DNA of 64,000 nt, taken from assembly GCA_900208305.1 (NCBI GenBank), contig OAPG01000017.1, forward strand, positions 493,038-557,037, read 5' to 3'. Position numbers and translations under genes: made by a program. Within the stretch, counting starts at the first letter, position 1. Each line of letters opens with the position of its first letter. Positions 1 to 9,581 of this stretch are shown here, one piece after another. This DNA is from Melanopsichium pennsylvanicum (Eukaryota > Basidiomycota > Ustilaginomycetes > Ustilaginales). The notes below the pieces were generated by a model, which was not told the origin of the DNA, made no database searches, and worked only from the letters and a program-made list of their open reading frames with translations.

Positions 1-1919
1 CCGTCGAACGATCGGTATTGCAGCTACAAGCATTGATCGATCAAATGCCTACAAACGACTCGAGCGTTGAGGAACGACTCAAATTTTTCCACGCACTCGA
101 TTTGCCGCCGAAATGGGAGATGCAGGCCGAATTGGCAAGGAGGTATGCTAGTATCGGTGTGACTCGAAGTGCTCTCGAGATTTTTGAACGAGTTGAGATG
201 TGGGAAGATGTGGTGACGTGTTTGGGTATGTTAGGTAGGCAAGAAGAAGCACGTGAAGTGGTTAGAGAGTTGTTGGAGGGTAAAAAAGTGGAAGCAGATG
301 TAGAAGTTTCCGTTCGTCGTCGAAATGCTGTGGAAAGTAGTAGCAACATTGGTGGTGGTAGTGGTGTTCAGAGTGAAGCGCAACAAGTCATGTATCGTCG
401 TATGGATCGTGCAAGAGAAGCGAAATTATGGTGTCTCCTCGGTGACCTCGACCCATCCTCCGCCTTGATACACTATACAAAAGCATGGAATGTTTCGGCC
501 TCTTCTTCAGCACGAGCAGCAAGATCGTTAGGAGGAGTTTACTTTTCATGTTGCAATTACGAAAACGCGAGCAAATGGCTCAAATCTGCTCTTAACATCA
601 ATCCGTTATTCACAAGAAGTTGGTTCATCTTGGGATGTTGCTATATGCGTCTGGAGAAATGGAAAGAGGGTGCGCAATGTTTCAGGAGGTGTACTGGGTT
701 GGATGATGAGGATATGGAGAGTTGGAACAATTTGGCGTCGTGTTATCTTCGTATGGTGGAGAAGGAAGAGTCTGCGAGGGATGTGATTGGAGTTGAGAGG
801 ATGGGGAATAGCGTTGGTTTGCCGGATATTTTGGAAGCTCAGGAAGAAGCGGACAAGGTTTGGGATCGACGCGATGAGGCTACTTTTGATGATGATCAAG
901 TTGAGGAGGAGGAGGGAGGATCAGGTATGAGTGATTGGAGTGGAAGTTCTAGGTCTGATTCGGGTGTAGAAGTGTCGAGTAGTAGCGAATCGGAAGTGGA
1001 ATCAGAACAAGAAGATGGTGCGAGTGAGGCGGATACGGAAACGGGACTACGCAATCCAGGCCAAGTGCGCAACACGCCCACACGTCAAGGAATCACAACT
1101 TGGAACGCAACCACCGCGTATAGCCTCAAATTGCTCGCGCACCGTTCGTTGCAACAATCGCTTCGATTCGGTCACGACAACTGGCGAATTTGGTACAACT
1201 ACATGATCGTTTGCATCGACGTGGGTTACCTTTTCGAAGCAACGCGAGCCATGGTTCGAGTAGTGGAGATCCAAACGCGCAACAAGAGCAGTGATTTTGA
1301 AAAAGCAAAGAGTGTTGATCTAGCGGTTCTCTCTCGCCTAGTCAGTGCTGTTGTAAGTGTTTCTAAAACCGAATTGGAATCACGAACGCATTCTGCGATG
1401 GAAGCGTATCAAGTTAGGAAAAGGGAATACGAAGCGAATGGATTGATTGGAAAAGCACCGATGGTACCTAAATTGGATTCGAATTCAGGTTTAGGATTAT
1501 ACCCAACATTGCGAAGGATGTTTGATGAAACGCTGTTGACCAAGATCTCGACTAGTGCAGCTATTTGGAAGATGTACAGCACATTGTTATTGTGGAATGG
1601 CGAGAAGAAGAAGGGAGTTGAAACCGGATTGTTGAATGCATACAATAGTGCGTTTAATGCAGCTCTGAATGCGGAGGAGGGAGTGGGCGATTTGAATGCG
1701 GATAAACAGGTTTTTGTAGCGTTGTTACATGATTTGAGAAATTTGGTGGATGCATTGTTGGATCTTGGAAAGGATGAAACGAGGCAAGTGGGAGAGCCAA
1801 AGGTAGAATTTCAGGCAAGAAGTTTGGTGCGAACGTTTCTGGCGAAAACGAGGGATAGTTGGAGTCAAGAGCAAGAATACGAAGAAGCCAAGGAACTTCT
1901 TGAACAGCTTAAAAGCTGA
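1..1919 (+). CDS. EMW1: TTC27/Emw1-like TPR protein, 3' part (5' end outside window)
   Basis: The frame is open to the left edge (position 3) with no ATG before it, so the N-terminal part of the gene lies outside the window; about 638 codons are visible. The region at nt 420-770 carries tandem TPR helices (motifs HYTKAW, WFILGCCYMRLEKW, ESWNNLASCYLRM), followed by an acidic Ser/Glu insert and a further TPR block (DNWRIWYNYM, DVGYLFEATRAM). This order, including the acidic break, fits TTC27, called Emw1 in yeast, an essential protein reported to support cell-wall integrity; its molecular activity is poorly known. Family assignment rests on TPR pattern and layout, so I am fairly but not fully sure. 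Confidence 0.8.
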   Translation, partial: VERSVLQLQALIDQMPTNDSSVEERLKFFHALDLPPKWEMQAELARRYASIGVTRSALEIFERVEMWEDVVTCLGMLGRQEEAREVVRELLEGKKVEADVEVSVRRRNAVESSSNIGGGSGVQSEAQQVMYRRMDRAREAKLWCLLGDLDPSSALIHYTKAWNVSASSSARAARSLGGVYFSCCNYENASKWLKSALNINPLFTRSWFILGCCYMRLEKWKEGAQCFRRCTGLDDEDMESWNNLASCYLRMVEKEESARDVIGVERMGNSVGLPDILEAQEEADKVWDRRDEATFDDDQVEEEEGGSGMSDWSGSSRSDSGVEVSSSSESEVESEQEDGASEADTETGLRNPGQVRNTPTRQGITTWNATTAYSLKLLAHRSLQQSLRFGHDNWRIWYNYMIVCIDVGYLFEATRAMVRVVEIQTRNKSSDFEKAKSVDLAVLSRLVSAVVSVSKTELESRTHSAMEAYQVRKREYEANGLIGKAPMVPKLDSNSGLGLYPTLRRMFDETLLTKISTSAAIWKMYSTLLLWNGEKKKGVETGLLNAYNSAFNAALNAEEGVGDLNADKQVFVALLHDLRNLVDALLDLGKDETRQVGEPKVEFQARSLVRTFLAKTRDSWSQEQEYEEAKELLEQLKS

Positions 1920-2216
1920 AAAATGTTTTGGAAAACAAATGAGACGACGACACTCGAAATCAAGATTTGTGTGCAAGCTTGATTTGTCCAATTTGAAAGT
2001 AAGGGAATGGGAAGATGACTCATTTACATGATTTGGGAGATCGAGGCATGTGGTGGACAAATGAAAGATGGTAAAAGATCATGTTGACTCGAAATGAATG
2101 CTGCGAGGTTACATAGGTTTGTTTCTGCATGAGAGTTTGATGTGAAAGTACAAGTGAAGAGATTTTATATTATTATTTTTTTTTCCTTCCAAAGGGAGTC
2201 TTGTAGAGTAGAGCGG

Positions 2217-2765
2217 CTAGAGCAAGAAGCAAATGCTGCTCAAAAGAACGAGTATTAAGCTCAAGGTGGGGACCAACAAGTGAGCATGGTTGGAGCCCAG
2301 ATGGATTGTACTGGTTGCAGCGTTGGGAGCTGTGGAGCTGGTTGCGGTGGGGATGATGGAGGAGGTTGAAGCGAAACTTGTGGTATTGGTAGTGGTGGTA
2401 CTGCTACTGCTTGTGGGAATAGTGGAAGTAGAAGAGCTCAATGTGCTGCTCGAGATATTGTCTGACGAGCTGTTTGACGAGCTGGAAGTGGTGGTGGTGG
2501 TAGCCGTATTGATGGAAGAAATGGAAAAAGTGATCAAAGTGCCCAAAGTGGCTGCTGCATCGGTGGATCTTTGCGATGATGATGATGATGATGATGAGGA
2601 TGAGGATGATGATGATGATGGTAATAATGATGATGAATTGGAAGCAGATGATGGGGTGGCATTGGAGGTTGAAGAGATAGATTGGGCGCAGGATAGGGTA
2701 AGAAGCGCTGCGAGGCACAATAAGATGGTTGCTCGTGTGGATGAGAGGAGGACGAGTTTGACCAT
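2217..2765 (-). CDS. Ser/Thr-rich secreted, probably GPI-anchored surface protein
   Basis: A 182-residue protein with a clear signal peptide (hydrophobic residues about 10-27, likely cut after SCAQ), a middle made almost wholly of Ser/Thr/Asn with runs of serine, and a hydrophobic C-terminal tail (about 162-182) with no basic residue behind it. That is the plan of a GPI-anchored mucin-like cell-wall protein, expected to be heavily O-mannosylated. The poly-Ser run is encoded by the GAT/ATC microsatellite at about 2575-2620, so its length is likely variable between strains. The start ATG is at 2765. No enzyme or binding domain is visible. The other strand is also open (2290-2775), but that is a shadow of the repeat. 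Confidence 0.65.
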   Translation of the reverse strand: MVKLVLLSSTRATILLCLAALLTLSCAQSISSTSNATPSSASNSSSLLPSSSSSSSSSSSSSSSQRSTDAAATLGTLITFSISSINTATTTTTSSSSNSSSDNISSSTLSSSTSTIPTSSSSTTTTNTTSFASTSSIIPTATSSTAPNAATSTIHLGSNHAHLLVPTLSLILVLLSSICFLL

Positions 2766-3507
2766 GTTGGAGTGAGAAGCGTAGGGAAGATTGTGGAGTG
2801 AGTGAGGTATTAGTTACAAGGTTGGGCTTGCTCCAAAGTACAGATGCGGAATGCAGGATTGATGATGTACAGTAGGTAGAGTAAAATGTGTGGATGGTGT
2901 TACAAGAAGACAAGATAGAGAGTTTTTCACCCAAGAATCACAATGCAGATGAGAAAGACAAGGTTGGGCAAATAAGAGCGAATCGTGGAACTGGACTGAG
3001 TGCCAAGCAGACAAGTAAAACAGTAGATAAATTCAGTTGTATTCTTTTTCCATGCTGTCCCTGAACATGATGATGACCTCGGACTTGCAATAAATCCGAT
3101 GTTGCTGCTGCTGCTGTTGTTGCTGCTGCTGCTGTAGCATGCAGAATGGATTCTTCAGTTTACATGTGTGTTTGTTACGGTCTAACACGCAAAGCAGTTC
3201 AAAAAAAGTCAATACGCTTGTCGGACGAGAGACTCTTTAACAAGAAGAAACACCACGCCGATCTGATTGGACACGCACTCGACCACATATTAATAAATTC
3301 ACTGTACAGTAAATTTGAATCATAAATAATAAATTACACACTTGGTGGTGGCCGGTCAACTAAGAGAGTATGCAGTCCAGATCCCAACCCTCTGTTACTG
3401 CGCACCGGTCAATGATCAAGGGTCGCCTGGTACAGCACAGTAACCAAGTGCTTTTGCGCTTTGTCTCATTGACGCTCGAGCCTTGCTTCTTTTCTTGCTT
3501 GTCACAC

Positions 3508-3540
<33 letters not shown>

Positions 3541-3867
3541 TCGTGATTCAATCTTGAAAATAAACAAACCTTTAACGCTTCGGATATATTACAATTCAGC
3601 TCATTACCTTGTCGCCAACCCCCACTAAGCCATCAAAAAACTGTTTTTGTTGATCAATTTCATTTCACCAACTACCACCGCCTACTCTTTCTCTTGGCCC
3701 ACTCTCCTTCCACGTCAGGCGCATAACTTTGTCTCTTTCCAAACAAAACACTATCTCGTTATAACAACAACCGCGATCTCACCCTACCTTAACTGTTCAC
3801 TCGGTTCCATCATCACACATACATCCAAATACTGGCGCCTTCATCCACGAGCTAGTATTGTGCCAAC
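2766..3867. other. Intergenic gap with trinucleotide microsatellites
   Basis: This 1.1-kb gap between divergently transcribed genes has no convincing coding region. It holds a GCT/TGC repeat at about 3101-3135 and a CAT/ATC repeat at about 3508-3540. The stretch 3647-3867 is CT- and CAA-rich and is probably the promoter and leader of the gene starting at 3868. A TACAGTAAA element lies at 3305. Confidence 0.6.
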
Positions 3868-5049
3868 ATGGACTCGGCAAAGATCTTTGCGCTAGGTCTG
3901 GCGGCTGGTCTTGCCATCCACGTCTACCTTCGCAATAACACTCGCATCAACAACAACAACAACAAGTCGCACGAACCCCAACCTCTGTTCCACACCACCA
4001 AGCCCAATATCTCTTCGATAGCTACCAAGTCGAGCAAGAAGAACAACAAGAAAAAGAGTAAAAAGGACAAAGATCCCTCCTCCTCTTCCTCCTCCTCATC
4101 ATCCTCCTCCTCCGCCGTCGCTACTATCACGAAAGCACAAGTGAAGCAGGCTGCTGACGAGGTGGTGAGTGACGTCAACAAGACATCGAAACCATCACTG
4201 CATGCCCAACCCCCTTCTTTCTCCCCCTCTCCTCCTCCTTCTACCGCACCCGCGCCCGCACACCAAGATAGCTATGCAGCTGTGACAGAATCCACCCCTT
4301 CCGCCTTGGACAACCAAACGATTCGAGCCAGAGCCAACCGTGTTGAAACCAACTTTGCCGACCAGTTGGGCGATATGCGTGATCCGGAAGTGGACCCTTT
4401 GCCATCCGCCTACAACGGAGTCGCGCGGATTCCAGCTTTAGCAGAGGTTGTTGCTCCCAAGCAGTCAAAGTTGTCGCAAGAGGACAAGGAGGATGGATGG
4501 TCATCGGTTGGTGGCACTTTCCCCTCTTCCTCCTCTTCTGCGTCCAGGGTCAATGGAACCGCTTTGATCAAGACAAATGGTGCAAGCAGTGCAGTTAAAG
4601 GATCAAGCATCGCTAGCACAAACCCCTTCATGGCTCTCCCTGACGACGTCACTTCGGCTTCTGTTCGTCGTCTTCCCTCTTCCTCCACCATCAACTCTTC
4701 CAAAGCTTCCATCAATGGAGGTGGTGGTTGGACGACCGCCTCCAAGTCGTCTCGTACCAATGGCAGTAGTGGTACTGTTGTAGGATCAGCAGCCGCATCC
4801 ATGGTCGAGACGAAAAAGCAAAGGTCCAACGCCAACAAAGCCCAAGCTAAAAAAGCAGCCAAGGAAGAGGCGGATCGATTGCAAGCCGAACGATTGGCCA
4901 ACCATCGAAGACAGCAAGCATTGGAAGCGCACAAAAAGAACGAATTGGCTAAGAGACCAAACGCGCGTAACGGTGTCAATGTTACGAGTGCAAAGGTTCC
5001 GCAAGCCAAAGCTTCGGTCGATCTCAATGGCAGGTTGGTTTGGGATTGA
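3868..5049 (+). CDS. Unknown protein with N-terminal membrane anchor and basic C-terminal coiled coil
   Basis: 393 residues starting at an ATG behind a CT/CA-rich leader. Residues about 4-21 (KIFALGLAAGLAIHVYL) form one N-terminal transmembrane or signal-anchor helix. It is followed by a Lys-rich patch (about 53-69), poly-Ser, a long Ser/Pro/Ala-rich disordered middle, and a charged, helical C-terminal part (about 310-365, rich in Ala/Lys/Glu/Arg/Gln) ending in LNGRLVWD. A short EDGWSSVGG block sits near residue 209. I recognise no family. The topology suggests a tail facing the cytosol from an ER or other membrane, but that is inference. Poly-Ser coding here is a TCC repeat. Confidence 0.75.
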   Translation: MDSAKIFALGLAAGLAIHVYLRNNTRINNNNNKSHEPQPLFHTTKPNISSIATKSSKKNNKKKSKKDKDPSSSSSSSSSSSSAVATITKAQVKQAADEVVSDVNKTSKPSLHAQPPSFSPSPPPSTAPAPAHQDSYAAVTESTPSALDNQTIRARANRVETNFADQLGDMRDPEVDPLPSAYNGVARIPALAEVVAPKQSKLSQEDKEDGWSSVGGTFPSSSSSASRVNGTALIKTNGASSAVKGSSIASTNPFMALPDDVTSASVRRLPSSSTINSSKASINGGGGWTTASKSSRTNGSSGTVVGSAAASMVETKKQRSNANKAQAKKAAKEEADRLQAERLANHRRQQALEAHKKNELAKRPNARNGVNVTSAKVPQAKASVDLNGRLVWD

Positions 5050-5512
5050 GCAGCATAAGCCGCTTCGATTGGCATACTCGAGGTTGAAGCATAGAGCAAT
5101 CTCGGTTTCAATAGGACGGAGTGTTCAGCAGTTAACTAGGCTGATGTAAGGAAAGGAAAGAGAGAGGGAGGGGCAAGGTAAGATGAGAAAATGATACACG
5201 AGTTCGGGAGGAGGATGTAGAGAACACAAAAAAAAGACATGGCGTTAAATTGATTGTTACAGACAAGACAAAAATAGATCGCTTTTGTTTTTTTTTTTTT
5301 AAATAGAAATAATCCATCAGTTTGTCTTGCAGCCAAACACGCATAAATCATGGGAAGAGAAGCTTTGTGTTTGTCATGTGCTGAGATGTTCTAAGTGTGT
5401 AAGAGAGAGTTTTTTTTTTTTTTTTTGCGAATTTTGAATGGGTATCAATGAAGAGAGCATGACCTTGACGACGACGACGATGATGATGATGATGATGATG
5501 GTGTTGCGGATT
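5050..5512. other. Tail-to-tail gap with T-tracts and GAT/GAC microsatellite
   Basis: This 460-bp gap lies between the 3' ends of the unknown gene and SMP3. It contains T runs at about 5288-5300 and 5411-5426 and a GAC/GAT repeat at about 5467-5500. It probably holds both 3' UTRs; no gene is seen. Confidence 0.6.
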
Positions 5513-7537
5513 CTAAAGATCTTGATGGGGTGAAGATGAAAGTGGTTTGTTTTGATTTCGATTTGAGGAGACTGCGATTTGGTTTGTATTGACTGAATGA
5601 TGTTGCGATTCTATTTTGCACCGTACAGCCAATTTGTGTATGGAAATTGCACCACCATTGCCACCTAACAATCCATTCTTTTTTACCAATTGCCAAGTCT
5701 CAACCAAATGATCCATATCAATATGTCCTGACCAGGTCTGTTCCAATTCCAACCTGATCTTACCTTGTTCTTGTGCAGCTTTTTCCAAATCATTCCTCAC
5801 CCAAGATGGAGCATAAATCCAAGAATCATCGCACATCTTACTCGCTTGATCTACAACGTATCCAAGTTCTGTACAACTTGTATAATGTTCAATCCTCCAA
5901 TCCTTTTTCAATCTAAGTTGATTGGGTAAAAGATGAAATGGAACATCGAACGTTCGATATACTAAGTGTGATTCGAACCTATCCATTAACCCGCTTTCTC
6001 CAACCTTGGACAATGAAGAGATGGATTCATCAATCGAAAATAGTACGGGTAACAAACAAGCCTGATGAAGGAACGAAAACAAACCCATTTGCAAGAGATG
6101 TTGGATGACATGCAAAAACATCAAAGCACGTGAAAGGCGAGGTCGAGTGATCAACAGAGGCGATTGGAGAGCGTAGGCGAAGATGATACTGGCAGGCAAA
6201 CAGAGTGGGAGCAAAAATCGAGCTTCTTGATGTGGAGAGATAGAAAGCATGATGAGGGAAAAGATGATAACAGCGAAACAAAGAGCGATGGCGACTGAGG
6301 CAGTGTCAAACACCTCTTGCTCTTGCCCTTCGACTACTCCTTGAGAGTCGGTTGCAGTTGCTGCAGACATAGATGCGGACACTTTAGCAGCTTGACTTGA
6401 CGACCAAGACGATGACGACAGGGCGACATCTAAGAGTGAGTTTTTGATGGCCTGTTCCACTGCCTGTCGCTCCTCTTTTTCCGATGATGGTACCAACGCC
6501 CGATTTTTCCAAGCAGTAGTGTTCGATTGCTTAAAGTAGTGTAAACCGTAAATGAACAGCACTAGAAAATTGGCCAATCCTATCATCATGGGCAAGTTGA
6601 CGACAGTGTGCAACCACCTCGGATGCAATCCATGCTGTTTTACATTTTCAGTCCTCATGTTATACAGCAAAGCATTGATCGGCGGAACGACCCATTTTGT
6701 GCGCCCCAGATATGCCACTTGTTTGTTCGACGGGGACACTTTAGCGAGATTTGTGTAGAAAGTTGTTTCCGAGCTCGTTCTGGTGTAGAAAGCCATTGTC
6801 GTTGTGGCAAGACCAACCGCGAGAAGCCTAGCTGCTTTACGCTTGTCACCTTGCCTGTATATGCGACGGAGGCAATAGAGGAGAAAAATGGCGATGGGTA
6901 GAGCAAAGATGGGAAAAGTGAAGCGGTAGAAGAATCCGTCGACGCTTAGTATTGCGGGGAAAGCCATTGCGGCGCATTGAATCCAGCCTTGAGATTGTGA
7001 TGTGTACCAATCACGGTGCGTGAGTGTTCCAACTGCAAACAGGAGGAGCAGGCCAAGGTTGTGACTCTCAGAAGCGTTGCTGAAGGTTCTGACCATGAAG
7101 GTCGTGGCGGCCGTAGAAATTCCATAAAGACTAAGGATATACGGAGCAATGGTTTCGGGAAATGTGATTGCGATGTAGAAATCAAGACAGAGTGTGGCAG
7201 GGAGCATGGCTGCTCGCTGAATCAAGAACAGACCATATCCTGAGATCGGATTTGGCGAAACGGTCTTGTAGAGATACAAAAGTAGGTCGGTTTGCATGGA
7301 TCGAAGAGAGGAGAAGGACCGTAGGGCTGTATCGGGACTCCATTCCCAAGGCACAGATTTGGCGATGTTGAACTGTGTGATGCCAAAAAAGGGTTCGCCA
7401 GACTGCATCCATTCGTCCGGATGGATGTAGCCATAACCACAAAACGCGCTATAGAAACGGATGAGAAGCAGAGCAAGATATACTTTGCCCGTTCTTGTTC
7501 GAGGGTCGAATAGTGCCCGCAGCGAGGCAAATAGCAT
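5513..7537 (-). CDS. SMP3: GPI mannosyltransferase 4 (SMP3/PIG-Z family, GT22)
   Basis: 674 residues from the ATG at 7537. It is a multi-spanning ER membrane enzyme of the GT22 family (Alg9, Alg12, Gpi10, Smp3), which uses dolichol-phosphate mannose. The lumenal acidic motif YIHPDEWMQ near residue 38 is in the SMP3/PIG-Z form (HPDE), not the NPDE form of Gpi10, and is followed by repeated hydrophobic spans and ISPHQEARFLLP, a typical GT22 block. Smp3 adds the fourth mannose to the GPI core, which yeast needs before GPI transfer to proteins. The frame continues upstream only to a TTG (7609), so ATG 7537 is preferred. It is divergent from the J-protein gene. Confidence 0.88.
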   Translation of the reverse strand: MLFASLRALFDPRTRTGKVYLALLLIRFYSAFCGYGYIHPDEWMQSGEPFFGITQFNIAKSVPWEWSPDTALRSFSSLRSMQTDLLLYLYKTVSPNPISGYGLFLIQRAAMLPATLCLDFYIAITFPETIAPYILSLYGISTAATTFMVRTFSNASESHNLGLLLLFAVGTLTHRDWYTSQSQGWIQCAAMAFPAILSVDGFFYRFTFPIFALPIAIFLLYCLRRIYRQGDKRKAARLLAVGLATTTMAFYTRTSSETTFYTNLAKVSPSNKQVAYLGRTKWVVPPINALLYNMRTENVKQHGLHPRWLHTVVNLPMMIGLANFLVLFIYGLHYFKQSNTTAWKNRALVPSSEKEERQAVEQAIKNSLLDVALSSSSWSSSQAAKVSASMSAATATDSQGVVEGQEQEVFDTASVAIALCFAVIIFSLIMLSISPHQEARFLLPLCLPASIIFAYALQSPLLITRPRLSRALMFLHVIQHLLQMGLFSFLHQACLLPVLFSIDESISSLSKVGESGLMDRFESHLVYRTFDVPFHLLPNQLRLKKDWRIEHYTSCTELGYVVDQASKMCDDSWIYAPSWVRNDLEKAAQEQGKIRLELEQTWSGHIDMDHLVETWQLVKKNGLLGGNGGAISIHKLAVRCKIESQHHSVNTNQIAVSSNRNQNKPLSSSPHQDL

Positions 7538-7775
7538 TGTTGGCGGGAAAGCGGGTGAATACCAGACTGTGATGATGGTTATTGGGCCAGACGTGGGCGA
7601 TGTAGCCAAGATGTGAGCGCCAAGTGTGTTTGCGTGTATGTTTGTGTATGTGTATGTATTTGTGTGTCTGTGCGACTTTTTTTGTTTTTTTTTTGTTGGT
7701 GTTACAAAATACTTTTAAGGGTCTGAACGCGCTTTGCTCAGACTTCAATTTACGCGTTATCACGTCAAACCAAAG

Positions 7776-7872
<97 letters not shown>

Positions 7873-7970
7873 AGAGCTCTCCCATCAACCTCGTTCACCT
7901 CAAAAACATACCCACAACTTCTCGCACACTACCTTGAAATTTACACAGATCACAAAATATTTAACTCAAT
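7538..7970. promoter_or_regulatory. Shared divergent promoter with CA and CT microsatellites
   Basis: This 430-bp region lies between the SMP3 and J-protein starts. It holds GT-rich DNA at 7624-7670, a (CA)n run at about 7779-7809 joined to a long (CT)n run to about 7868, and a T-rich block at 7677-7700. CT-rich tracts just upstream of starts are common in fungal promoters and leaders, and the repeat length is likely polymorphic. Confidence 0.5.
7779..7868. repeat. Compound (CA)n(CT)n microsatellite
   Basis: A run of about 15 CA units passes directly into about 30 CT units, roughly 100 bases before the J-protein ATG. On the plus strand it gives a pyrimidine-rich leader. Confidence 0.85.
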
Positions 7971-9098
7971 ATGGACGACCAAGATCCAGGACTTCAGTTC
8001 TTTCCCGATGGCAATATCGATCTGTATGGTACCCTAGTCGTAGCTAAACAGGCTACTCAGGAGGAGATCAAGAAGGCTTACAAGAAGTAGGTGCATCCCA
8101 TGTACTGCACAATTTAGCGCTCTTACACTTTTCTTTTTTCTCACTGTTACTGACGCTTCCTTTTCTTTGATCGCATTCAAATCCGTAGGCTTGCACTCAA
8201 GTTTCATCCAGACAAAGTCCTCTCAAGCTCATCAACGACTAATTCTCAAGATGTCATTAAACAGTTTCAAAAGATAGGGTTCGCCTATGCGGTGCTGTCC
8301 GATGAGGTGCGTCGCCGCAAATTCGACAACACCGGTTCCACTGCCCAACTCATGTTTGGCGAAAGCGACGACAATTACGACTGGAACGAATACTTCAAGG
8401 AGCTTTGGACTGGTCAAGTTTCCAGACAGGCTCTCGACGATTTCAAGAAAAAGTATCAGAATTCGGTTGAGGAAAAACAAGACATTCTCGCTGCATATCA
8501 AGCTACCAACGGAGATCTTGCAGCCATGTTTGATCACGTGCCCTGTTGCGAGTTCATCGTGGATGAAAAACGATTCATCACAATCATTGATGATGCGATC
8601 AAAGAGGGAGAGATCAAGGAGACCAAAGAGTGGGGGAAATCAAAAAAGGACGAAAAGAGTAGAAAAGCTTTAAGGGAAAAAGCAAAGCGCGAAGCGCACG
8701 AGGCTGAGAAGCTGGCCAAGGAGTTGGGTGTTTGGGATGATCTGTTTGGGTCAGGCAAGGCCAAAGTCAAGCCTGCAAACGCGTCAGACGCTAAAAATGG
8801 AGCCAAACCCAAGGGAGGCAAGAAAGCCAAAGCACACGATGATGATGATCGACAAGATGATTTGGCGGGTTTGACGGCATTGATCCAAAGAAAGAATCAA
8901 AATCGGGTGTCGCAATTCGACGATATGATTGCTAAGCTCGAAGCAAAGGCTGGCGTCAAGGGCACAGGACCAAGTGATGAAGAGTTCGATCGAATCCAGG
9001 CAGAAATGATGGCCAGGAAGAAGGGTGCGAACAAAGAGAACCGAGCCAAGCGCGGCGCCGCTTCTGCTGTAGGCGCTAAGAAGAAGAGCAAAAATTGA
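7971..9098 (+). CDS. DNAJC9-like J-domain protein, two exons
   Basis: Exons 7971-8086 and 8189-9098 (intron GTAGGT...CGTAG) give 341 residues. The J domain is N-terminal: YGTLVV, then KKAYKKLALKFHPDK with the HPD triad at residues 45-47, which is created across the splice. After it come the segment YDWNEYFKELW and a helical region (CCEFIVDEKRFITIIDDAIKEG) matching the DNAJC9 family, then a Lys-rich tail ending in KKKSKN, fit for nuclear import. DNAJC9 in animals is an Hsp70 co-chaperone that also binds histones H3-H4; the histone role here is inferred from the family. The leader is the CT microsatellite. Confidence 0.85.
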
Positions 9099-9581
9099 TT
9101 TTCGCCCAAGTTTGTTTATACAGTTCTGTTATACTATCGTATATGTAACTCGGCATACTGCAGCAATTCATGTATTACTAGCGTCCCATGCTGTTCTTTG
9201 TGTCAATTGTTCCGAGACAAGGTTGGTATGAATATGAAGATCGGGACTCAAAGAGTGAATAAGCAAAATGACTTCAGATGTTAGACTTGACACAAGGTCA
9301 AGAAACTAAGTTTGTAATCATTGCTCAGCATTTTTTAGACGGATCGAAGCAGTCAAGTACACGTGACGTGATGCCACACTGCTTAGGAAGAATCGGAATT
9401 TTTGCGAAGAGAGAGGAGAGAGCGAAAGCCAATCGGCAGTTAGTCTGTCAATCTCTTGTACCGCACCGTCTCATGACAAAACGGATTGATCCTTTGTGCG
9501 CGACCAACGTCGACCTACAACTCCCATCCTCACCACTTGCTCCAAGTATAAGCAAGGAGACGAGTATACAAATCGGTAGTC
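9099..9581. other. Gap between J-protein gene and uL2m gene
   Basis: 480 bp between tandem genes. Its first half is AT-rich 3' UTR-like sequence, and the second half is the uL2m promoter. The open frame at 9278-9601 lacks coding character and overlaps the start of the next gene; no gene is called. Confidence 0.5.

Noticed and set aside
4410..5111. 233-codon frame antisense to the unknown gene at 3868
   Set aside because: It is a shadow of Ser/Ala-rich coding on the other strand; the plus-strand frame has the ATG, anchor and leader.
7624..8037. 137-codon frame across the CA/CT microsatellite
   Set aside because: It is simple-sequence translation (repeated Thr-His and Ser-Leu) overlapping the J-protein start.
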